From CAJXVY01 sp965660355 (lineage in GTDB: Bacteria; Actinomycetota; Actinomycetes; Actinomycetales; Microbacteriaceae), in assembly GCA_965660355.1 (NCBI GenBank), contig CBFHZN010000013.1, positions 1 through 30,796 of the forward strand: 30,796 nt of DNA, in the 5' to 3' direction. Shown piece after piece: positions 24,892-30,796 of this stretch. The notes under the pieces are model-generated. The model was given only the letters and a program-made list of their open reading frames with translations. It had not been told where the DNA came from and did not search any database. Numbering within the stretch: position 1 is the stretch's first letter; the number at the start of each line of letters is the position of its first letter. The position numbers and the translations under genes are program-made.

Positions 24892-25503
24892 ATGTTCATC
24901 ACCTTCGAAGGCATCGATGGTGTTGGCAAGTCAACCCAAATCGATATTGTCGAAAGCTGGCTAAATAAAAAAGGCCTGCCTTTCATTCGCTCTTTTGAGC
25001 CTGGTGGAACTGATCTCGGTCAAGAAATTAGACACCTCTTACTTCACAGAAAAGGCGAGGTGTCCTCCAGAAGTGAGGCGCTTTTATATGCAGCTGATAG
25101 AGCTCATCACGTGCAGACAAAAATCAGACCGGCGCTAAATGAGGGCAAGGTGGTTTTAGCTGACAGGTATTTTGATTCCTCGGTTGCCTATCAGGGAGCA
25201 GCTAGGGAGCTAAATCTCAACGAAGTTAGAGACATATCACTTTGGGCTGTTAATAATTTGCTTCCAGATTTGACAGTGTTATTGGATTTAGATGCAGAGC
25301 AGGCAATCTCCAGGAGAAACCAAACGGGGACCGGTCCCGACCGGTTGGAAAAAGAAAAAGTCGATTTTTTTGAAAGAGCCCGTGAGGCTTATCTAACTTT
25401 GGCTAAAAACGAACCTGAGCGATTTATGGTTTTAGATGCAGCGGAGACTGTTGAACAGATTTCTGAAAAGCTGATTGCCGAGTTGGAAAAAAGGTTTGGA
25501 TAA
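24892..25503 (+). CDS. tmk: thymidylate kinase
   Basis: Phosphorylates dTMP to dTDP; 203 residues. P-loop EGIDGVGKSTQ at 6-16, the DRYFDSSVAYQG motif in the middle and a lid region with RNQTGTGPDRLE. The start at ATG 24892 (MFITFEG) was chosen because the P-loop sits at its normal distance from it; the longer frame reaching into topA is not supported. topA, tmk and the delta-prime-like gene form one close-packed group. Confidence 0.95.
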   Translation: MFITFEGIDGVGKSTQIDIVESWLNKKGLPFIRSFEPGGTDLGQEIRHLLLHRKGEVSSRSEALLYAADRAHHVQTKIRPALNEGKVVLADRYFDSSVAYQGAARELNLNEVRDISLWAVNNLLPDLTVLLDLDAEQAISRRNQTGTGPDRLEKEKVDFFERAREAYLTLAKNEPERFMVLDAAETVEQISEKLIAELEKRFG

Positions 25504-25507
25504 ATAG

Positions 25508-26659
25508 GTGCCTGGAGCGTTTGCTGATTTATTGGGTCAGCCCGAAGCGGTTGATCAGTTGCAGCATGCGCTGAGCGACAAGATTTCTGGGGTCCACCAC
25601 GCATGGCTATTTGTTGGTCCACCTGGTTCTGGTAGGTCAAATATGGCAAGAGCCTTTGCACAGTCGTTGATTTGTAAAAATCATGGTTGCGGTGAGTGCA
25701 AAGACTGCCAATTGGTGCTCTCTGGAAATCACCCAGATTTATCTATTTTGACCACTGACAAGGTGGTTATCACAATCGATGAGGTTAGAGAGCTGGTTGG
25801 GTCCAGTGCCCTCGGTTCATCAACCGGTGGATATCGGGTGATGCTGATTGAGGACGCTGATCGGATGGCTGAGAGAAGCTCGAATGTCTTATTGAAGGCA
25901 CTGGAGGAACCTCCAGAGAAAACCATTTGGTTATTGTGCGCTCCAAGTGAAATGGACATGCTCCCAACTATTCGCTCTCGTGTTAGAAAACTAAATCTGA
26001 CTGTTCCCTCAGCGCAAGAGGTCGCAACCCTGCTTATTGAAAAAGAGGGCGTTGAGGCCGAGTTGGCTTTGAATGTGGCAAGGGAATCTCAATCTCATAT
26101 TGGCATGGCCAGAAGACTAGCCAATAGCTATGACGCCCGGGAAAGAAGATCGGAGAGCATTCAGACAGCGCTTGGGATTTCTGATTTAGGGAAAGCCATG
26201 ATGGCAGCTGAGCGATGGCTGGAGCTTGCCAAAAAAGACGGTGAGGCGATGGCCGAAGAGGAGGCTTTGCAACAAAAGCAAAGCCTGATGGCATCTTTGG
26301 GTTTGGCCCCCGATGACAAAGTTCCCCCTCAGCTACGCGCGGAGCTTAGAAAACTTGCAGATAACCAAAAACGAAAAGAGACCAGGGCCATCAGAGATGG
26401 TCTGGATCGAATCTTATTGGATCTAGCGAGCGTATTTAGAGACATCGTAAGAGTTCAATTGGGAGCCGGTGGAGAGTTAATCAATGAAAGCATCAGAGAT
26501 GCGATTGAACTCCGAGCCAGGGCGAGCAAGGTGGAGCAGACACTGAATATTTTGGAAGAGATTAGGTTAGCTCGGGAGCGAATCGAGAAAAACGTCAGGG
26601 ACCTGCTGGTATTGGAATCCATGGCCACCTCAATGATTTTCAGAGGCTGGGGCAATTGA
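25508..26659 (+). CDS. holB: DNA polymerase III delta-prime-like clamp-loader subunit
   Basis: A 383-residue AAA+ protein of the DnaX/HolB family. The P-loop is GPPGSGRSNMA, in which Arg replaces the catalytic Lys, the usual actinobacterial delta-prime form with little or no ATPase activity. A zinc-binding set of cysteines is CKNHGCGECKDC; the Walker B region is IEDADRM and the arginine-finger region SRVRK. GTG start at 25508, 4 bases after tmk. It overlaps the next gene by 4 bases. Confidence 0.9.
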   Translation: MPGAFADLLGQPEAVDQLQHALSDKISGVHHAWLFVGPPGSGRSNMARAFAQSLICKNHGCGECKDCQLVLSGNHPDLSILTTDKVVITIDEVRELVGSSALGSSTGGYRVMLIEDADRMAERSSNVLLKALEEPPEKTIWLLCAPSEMDMLPTIRSRVRKLNLTVPSAQEVATLLIEKEGVEAELALNVARESQSHIGMARRLANSYDARERRSESIQTALGISDLGKAMMAAERWLELAKKDGEAMAEEEALQQKQSLMASLGLAPDDKVPPQLRAELRKLADNQKRKETRAIRDGLDRILLDLASVFRDIVRVQLGAGGELINESIRDAIELRARASKVEQTLNILEEIRLARERIEKNVRDLLVLESMATSMIFRGWGN

Positions 26660-28101
26660 AAAAACTCTGGTTACTGGCCCCGCTAATTCTTGCAGCTTGC
26701 GTTCCCGTTGAGGTTGACGCACCGGCACCGGCACCTGAGCCTGAGCAGGTTGATTATTTCTCGCAAGAAATTGACTGGGAGCAGTGCGGGGATTATGAGT
26801 GTGCTGAAATTAGGGCACCTCTGGACTGGGAGTTTCCAGAATTTGAATCGATAAAACTTTCCTTACTCAGATTGAATAACCCCAATACAACAGAAACAGT
26901 TTTTCTAAATCCAGGTGGTCCTGGAGTGAGCGCCAATCAATGGATGAGAGATAGTGGCTCGGATATTGCCACGCAGACCGTCATTGAAAATTTTGATCTC
27001 GTCACTTTTGACCCAAGAGGGGTTGGTGAGTCAACAGCGGTTAGCTGTCCAGATAATCAGCTCAAAGATGAATTGCTTTACGCTCAGGCGGAGTCAACTT
27101 CGCAATCTAAAAAGGTCATCGGTTCTTATGTTCAAAACTGCCAACAAAACAGTGGTGCGATTTTGGAATATGTCGGAACCCGGGACACAGCCAGAGACTT
27201 AGAGCTAATTCGCTTGCTGATGGATATTGAAAAAGTGAACTTCATCGGCTATTCCTATGGAACTGAACTTGCAGCCACCTATCTGGCACTTTTTCCAGAA
27301 ACAGTTGGCAGGTTCGTATTAGACGGTGCGGTTGATCCAACCATTGACGCTAGACAGGCAACCATTAACCAGCTCCAGGGTTTTGATCGTGCCTTCGATA
27401 ACTATCTGAGGGACTGCATTGAAAATGACTGCCCGCTGGGAGAAGATTTGGATTCAGCTAAGCGAACCGTTGGCTCACTTTTCGATTCCATATCCCAAAA
27501 GCCCATAGAGGTTGGAGATCGGGAACTTACCAGTTCGGGGTTAGTTACCGCCATTATTGCCGCTTTGTATCAGCAGCAGGCTTGGTCGATTCTCAGCGAT
27601 GGATTTGCGGATTTACTAGAGGGCGATGGAGAGAGGATGCTCTTTTTGGCAGATTTTTATAACGAGAGACAGGGCAACGGGTCATACAGGGGAAATCTAA
27701 TTGATGCCAACATCGCCATCAACTGCGCTGACAGCAGGTTGAGCTCAGCGGAGGAAGATGTTGAAAAGCTCAATCAAGAGCTTATAAACCTGAGCGAAGT
27801 CTTTGGTGAATCTTGGCAGGATGGCCATTTGATGTGCGATCAATGGCCAGGTGCCCCACCGAGCGACAATCTTGATTTCACAGTTGCAACAAATGCCACG
27901 CCATTGGTGATTGGAACAACCGGAGACCCAGCCACTCCATACCCTCAAGCACAGAGCCTCAGTCAGATTTTGGATGGGGCAGTGCTGGTTACTTATGAGG
28001 GTGAGGGGCACACGATTTTTGGTCAAGGAGTTGATTGCATCGATGGTCAGATTAATGATTATTTGGTGGACGGTTCTGTCCCCCAAAAATTGGTTTGTTA
28101 A
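26656..28101 (+). CDS. secreted TAP-like alpha/beta hydrolase lipoprotein
   Basis: A 481-residue secreted hydrolase related to the actinobacterial tripeptidyl aminopeptidases (SlpD/SlpE/TAP group). It has a lipoprotein signal with lipobox LAAC (lipidated Cys15). An oxyanion motif NPGGPG is near 85-90, nucleophile Ser200 in GYSYGTE, acid Asp424 in TGDPATPY and His452 in GEGHTIF. The C-terminal part is the TAP-like domain. It probably trims short peptides outside the membrane. The start is TTG 26656, overlapping the delta-prime stop. The same pairing (delta-prime then TAP-type lipoprotein) occurs in other actinobacteria. Confidence 0.9.
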   Translation: MKKLWLLAPLILAACVPVEVDAPAPAPEPEQVDYFSQEIDWEQCGDYECAEIRAPLDWEFPEFESIKLSLLRLNNPNTTETVFLNPGGPGVSANQWMRDSGSDIATQTVIENFDLVTFDPRGVGESTAVSCPDNQLKDELLYAQAESTSQSKKVIGSYVQNCQQNSGAILEYVGTRDTARDLELIRLLMDIEKVNFIGYSYGTELAATYLALFPETVGRFVLDGAVDPTIDARQATINQLQGFDRAFDNYLRDCIENDCPLGEDLDSAKRTVGSLFDSISQKPIEVGDRELTSSGLVTAIIAALYQQQAWSILSDGFADLLEGDGERMLFLADFYNERQGNGSYRGNLIDANIAINCADSRLSSAEEDVEKLNQELINLSEVFGESWQDGHLMCDQWPGAPPSDNLDFTVATNATPLVIGTTGDPATPYPQAQSLSQILDGAVLVTYEGEGHTIFGQGVDCIDGQINDYLVDGSVPQKLVC

Positions 28102-28120
28102 CCTTATGAATTTCTTTTAA

Positions 28121-28178
28121 AACCCCAAAACGAGAAATTTTTTTCAAGTGTAAAGTTTTTCTCGGGGCAAACGCCCCA
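28121..28178 (+). promoter_or_regulatory. possible alternative-pairing leader before the symporter operon
   Basis: CGAGAAA (28131-28137) pairs with TTTCTCG (28158-28164). The GGGG that follows (28163-28167) can extend this by pairing with CCCC at 28123-28126, or instead form GGGGC-AAAC-GCCCC (28164-28176). The two states exclude each other at the G-run. No aptamer is recognisable and no T-run follows. The region could alternatively be the promoter, since a TAAAGT box lies at 28151-28156. Confidence 0.25.
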
Positions 28179-28221
28179 GTTGCTAACAAAGGTGTTGGCA
28201 ATTTAGAACAAAGGAGTTCTA

Positions 28222-28551
28222 TTGGAGACTAAAAACCAAGAGGAAATCTGGATCAAGTTCCAGGATTCCGAAGAATTCGCCGCTCACCGCAAAAGATACA
28301 GATCATTTGCATTCCCAATGGCATTGGGATTCCTTGTTTGGTATTTCTCATTCATTCTGTTGACGACTTTCGCTCGCGATTTCGTTTCAACTCCGGTGTT
28401 TGGAAACCTCAACCTCGCATTCGTGCTGGCTATCTTGCAGTTTGTGACAACGTTCGTTATCGCGTGGCTCTACGACCGTTACTCAACCAAAAATCTTGAT
28501 GGCCCGGGTGCTGAACTAAAAGAGAAAATTGAAAAGGAGTTGGCAGCATGA
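28222..28551 (+). CDS. DUF485 membrane protein (YjcH-like)
   Basis: A 109-residue protein with two membrane helices (about 31-51 and 65-87) between a charged N-terminal segment with FQDSEEFAAHRKRYRSF and a C-terminal lysine- and glutamate-rich tail. This is the DUF485 family that accompanies acetate/solute:cation symporters of the ActP family in operons. Start TTG 28222 after a good AAGGAG site with 6-nt spacing. Overlaps the symporter start by 4 bases (ATGA), so the proteins are made together and probably interact. Confidence 0.9.
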   Translation: METKNQEEIWIKFQDSEEFAAHRKRYRSFAFPMALGFLVWYFSFILLTTFARDFVSTPVFGNLNLAFVLAILQFVTTFVIAWLYDRYSTKNLDGPGAELKEKIEKELAA

Positions 28552-30209
28552 CGGTGGACACGACACTATTGGCGACAACGCTTTTTGGGGTATTCATCCT
28601 TGTAACACTATGGATGGTTTACCGGGCAAACCAACAGAGTAAAAAGTCTGGAGACTTTTTCAATGCCGGTGGATCACTGAGTGGATTCCAAAACGGTCTG
28701 GCAATCTCCGCTGACTATATGTCAGCTGCCAGCTTCTTGGGTATCGCTGGGTTGATCTCACTGTTTGGGTTCGACGGATTCCTGTATTCCATTGGATTCC
28801 TGGTTGCATGGCTACTGGCTTTATTGCTGGTTGCCGAGCCACTTAGAAACTCTGGTCGATACACAATGGGTGATGTTGTTTCATTCAGAATGAGCCAGCG
28901 TCCCGTAAGAACAGCTGCCGCAACCTCAACAGTGATTGTTAGCGTTTTCTATCTGCTTGCGCAGATGGTGGGTGCTGGAGCACTGGTTGCACTGTTGCTT
29001 GGCTTCACTGACCCAGCTGCCAAAAACTGGATCATCGTAGGTGTTGGCCTTTTGATGATTGTTTACGTGACCGTTGGTGGTATGCGTGGAACCAGTTATG
29101 TTCAGATCACTCAGGCGTTTTTGTTGATTACAGGTGCTACCGCGATGACCGTGATGGTTTTATGGAACTTCGATTTCAACATCAATGGCTTGTTGGACAG
29201 GGCAGCCGAGATGAGTGGCCAGGGAATGGCGTTTTTGGAACCCGGTGGCAGGTTTGGTCCTGACATAGCGGGTGATCCGATAGCGACTCTGATTGGAAAG
29301 ATTGACCTGATATCCCTAGCACTTGCTCTTGTGCTGGGAACTGCGGGTCTTCCACACATCTTGATTCGCTTCTACACCGTTCCAAGCTCCAAAGTTGCTC
29401 GCAAGAGTGTTAACTGGGCCATTGGAAACATTGGTGCTTTCTACCTGATGACCATCGCTTTGGGATTCGGTGCAGCTGCACTGGTTCCTCGAGAAGTGTT
29501 AGGTATGGGGCTCAACGACGATGGTTCGGTGGTTAACTCCAGCGGTAACGTCGCAGCTCCGCAGTTGGCACTTGAACTTGGTGGAGGAGAGGGAAGCCTG
29601 GGAGGAGCAGTCATGCTTGCCTTCATCGGTGCCATCGCCTTCGCTGTGATTTTGGCAACGGTCTCTGGATTGACTCTCGCTAGCTCCACCTCATTCGCCC
29701 ATGACCTGTATGCGAAGGTAATTCGCAAAGGTAAGGCAACTGAGGCCGAAGAGGTTAGGGCAGCTCGTGTTGCAGCGCTGGTAATCGGAGTTTTGGCAAT
29801 TATCTTGGCGATTTCCGCTCAAGGATTGAACGTTGCCTTCTTGGTGGGATTGGCCTTCGCTATTGCCGCCAGTGGAAACCTGCCAGCCGTATTGCTCACC
29901 ATGTTCTGGAAGAGGTTCAACACCAGAGGTGCGGTATTTGCAATTTATGGTGGTTTGGGAATGGCGCTGTTCTTGCTGATGCTTTCTCCAAACTTCACTG
30001 GAGCCGCCAACAGCTTCATCCCGTTGGACACAGGAATTGATTTCAACATCTTCCCGCTGAGAAACCCAGGATTGATCTCAATCCCATTTGGTTTCTTCAT
30101 GGGTTGGTTGGGAACAGTTACCTCCAACGAGACCAATGCGGGTTACTACGCAGAGCTAGAGGTTCGCAGTCTTACCGGCGCCAACGTCGGAAAGGCTGTT
30201 TCTCACTAG
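28548..30209 (+). CDS. acetate/monocarboxylate:cation symporter, SSS family (ActP-like)
   Basis: A 553-residue membrane protein with about 13 hydrophobic segments. Solute:sodium symporter family, ActP/MctC type: early GDFFNAGGSLSGFQNGLAISADYMSAASFLG and YTMGDVVSFRM signatures, and SGLTLASSTSFAHDLY in the conserved transport core. Substrate is inferred as acetate or a similar monocarboxylate from the subfamily and the DUF485 partner; the acs gene in the same window supports this. No regulator is linked. A strong terminator follows 12 bases after the stop. Confidence 0.88.
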   Translation: MTVDTTLLATTLFGVFILVTLWMVYRANQQSKKSGDFFNAGGSLSGFQNGLAISADYMSAASFLGIAGLISLFGFDGFLYSIGFLVAWLLALLLVAEPLRNSGRYTMGDVVSFRMSQRPVRTAAATSTVIVSVFYLLAQMVGAGALVALLLGFTDPAAKNWIIVGVGLLMIVYVTVGGMRGTSYVQITQAFLLITGATAMTVMVLWNFDFNINGLLDRAAEMSGQGMAFLEPGGRFGPDIAGDPIATLIGKIDLISLALALVLGTAGLPHILIRFYTVPSSKVARKSVNWAIGNIGAFYLMTIALGFGAAALVPREVLGMGLNDDGSVVNSSGNVAAPQLALELGGGEGSLGGAVMLAFIGAIAFAVILATVSGLTLASSTSFAHDLYAKVIRKGKATEAEEVRAARVAALVIGVLAIILAISAQGLNVAFLVGLAFAIAASGNLPAVLLTMFWKRFNTRGAVFAIYGGLGMALFLLMLSPNFTGAANSFIPLDTGIDFNIFPLRNPGLISIPFGFFMGWLGTVTSNETNAGYYAELEVRSLTGANVGKAVSH

Positions 30210-30221
30210 TTAGTCAAAACC

Positions 30222-30261
30222 AATTAACCCCCGCGAGGAAACTTGCGGGGGTTAATTTTTT
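30222..30261 (+). terminator. Rho-independent terminator after the symporter
   Basis: AATTAACCCCCGCGAG (30222-30237) pairs over 16 bp (one G-U) with CTTGCGGGGGTTAATT (30242-30257) around a GAAA loop, followed by a T-run. One of the strongest hairpins in the window; it isolates the symporter operon from the S10 operon. Confidence 0.95.
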
Positions 30262-30277
30262 CCTTTGAAAAAGCACT

Positions 30278-30306
30278 TGCGTGAATTCCCAGGACTGTGG
30301 CAGACT
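30278..30306 (+). promoter_or_regulatory. candidate promoter of the S10 operon
   Basis: TTGCGT (30278-30283) and CAGACT (30301-30306) with a 17-base spacer. The -10 deviates from TANNNT but is near consensus. Transcription from it would give a leader of about 220 nt. Confidence 0.4.
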
Positions 30307-30312
30307 TACATG

Positions 30313-30534
30313 GTTCCAAAGTAGGGCTTTCGCCCCCACTGCAGACAGTGTGAACAGGAAACTGGTCCGGTCGCAGACAGAACCACAATTAAATCTTCCA
30401 TTGTTGATGACCGCTGTTTGTAAAAACACAACTATCAGCGATTGGAGTTGAAGCCCTGCCGGGGCTTTGACAACTGAACAGCGTAAGTAGAAGTGCAGAG
30501 CAAATAGCTCTGACTGACAAGAGAGCGAGAAGCT
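30313..30534 (+). promoter_or_regulatory. structured 5' leader of the S10 ribosomal operon
   Basis: The 325 bases between the symporter and rpsJ hold no supportable gene. Past the terminator and promoter there are small hairpins: GGGC-TTTC-GCCC (30324-30335), CACTG-CAGA-CAGTG (30337-30350), AAGCCC with GGGCTT (30451-30467) and CAGAGC-AAATA-GCTCTG (30496-30512) near the start codon. CGCTG at 30412-30416 can pair with CAGCG (30436-30440), or as CGCTGTT with AACAGCG (30477-30483). In many bacteria this operon is autoregulated by L4 through such a leader; whether this one is, is unknown. Confidence 0.5.
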
Positions 30535-30796
30535 ATGGCGGCGAACAAGATTCGCATCCGGTTGAAAAGTTACGACCATCAGGTCATTGACTCATCAGCC
30601 AGCAAAATCGTCGACACGGTAACCCGTGCGGGAGCAAGTGTGGTCGGACCTGTTCCGCTACCCACAGAGAAAAACGTGGTTTGCGTTATCCGCAGCCCGC
30701 ACAAATACAAAGACAGCCGTGAGCACTTCGAAATGCGCACACACAAACGTCTAATTGACATCGTCGACCCAACCCCAAAGGCTGTGGACTCGCTGA
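30535..30796 (+). CDS. rpsJ: 30S ribosomal protein S10 (partial, runs off the window)
   Basis: The first 87 codons of ribosomal protein S10, from ATG 30535 to the window edge. The sequence MAANKIRIRLKSYDHQVID followed by GPVPLPTEKNV, RSPHKYKDSREHFEMRTHKRLID is diagnostic of S10. It is the first gene of the S10-spc operon, and in transcription antitermination it acts as NusE with NusB. About 15 residues remain downstream of the window. Confidence 0.98.
   Translation, partial: MAANKIRIRLKSYDHQVIDSSASKIVDTVTRAGASVVGPVPLPTEKNVVCVIRSPHKYKDSREHFEMRTHKRLIDIVDPTPKAVDSL

Noticed and set aside
30214..30579. 121-residue minus-strand frame in the rpsJ leader
   Set aside because: It covers the terminator, promoter, leader and the start of rpsJ, and its protein has no recognisable family or membrane pattern.
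1..30796. CRISPR array, insertion sequence or prophage
   Set aside because: No regularly spaced repeats, transposase, integrase or phage structural genes were found on either strand.

Overview
The window looks like chromosome from a small-genome, moderate-GC actinobacterium. The best guess is a planktonic member of the Microbacteriaceae (Luna-type lineages such as Rhodoluna or Aquiluna); the genus cannot be fixed from sequence alone. The evidence is a 6C RNA next to a Tad-like pilus locus, a DUF4177-ridA pair divergent from a PASTA-type ponA, an aspartokinase with a Corynebacterium-like internal start, a DUF4244 pilin-like gene, an SRP RNA directly before dnaX-recR, several TANNNT -10 boxes placed 6-7 nt before ATG (leaderless genes), and a heliorhodopsin close to the actinobacterial type protein 48C12. 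I see no insertion sequence, phage gene or CRISPR array.

Layout. 1-4400 is a photobiology and stress block: the tail of an unknown membrane protein, katG with its terminator, a PGPGW-type membrane protein, a DUF1349 lectin-fold protein and heliorhodopsin, whose stop codon lies 2 nt from a convergent tRNA-Ser(GGA). 4420-7510 (minus strand) carries capC and capB, a poly-gamma-glutamate-synthesis-like pair with a tandemly duplicated CapC, plus a flavodoxin-fold reductase. It is divergent from an alpha/beta hydrolase-OsmC fusion. 8850-13739 (plus) is SRP RNA, dnaX, recR, lysC and asd. 13736-17101 (minus) is a metallophosphoesterase and the class A penicillin-binding protein. 17145-17759 (plus) is DUF4177 and ridA. 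17756-19732 (minus) is acetyl-CoA synthetase.

19841-22290 holds the 6C RNA and a miniature Tad locus: a TadA ATPase, one protein that looks like a TadB-TadC fusion, a 57-residue pilin-like gene and two overlapping TadE-like genes. It runs directly into topA, tmk, a DNA polymerase III delta-prime-like gene and a secreted tripeptidyl-aminopeptidase-like lipoprotein. 28222-30209 is a DUF485 plus acetate/solute:cation symporter pair ending at a strong terminator. The window ends in the 5' part of rpsJ, the first gene of the S10 ribosomal operon, preceded by a structured leader of about 220 nt.

Functional themes are oxidative and light stress (katG, heliorhodopsin, OsmC-type fusion, flavodoxin reductase), envelope construction (CapB/CapC, PonA, LysC-Asd feeding diaminopimelate), acetate assimilation (Acs plus the ActP-like symporter) and replication (dnaX, recR, topA, tmk, delta-prime). 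The parts most worth follow-up are the heliorhodopsin neighbourhood, the compressed Tad locus with its 6C RNA and an extra C6 hairpin in the tadA leader, and the duplicated CapC.
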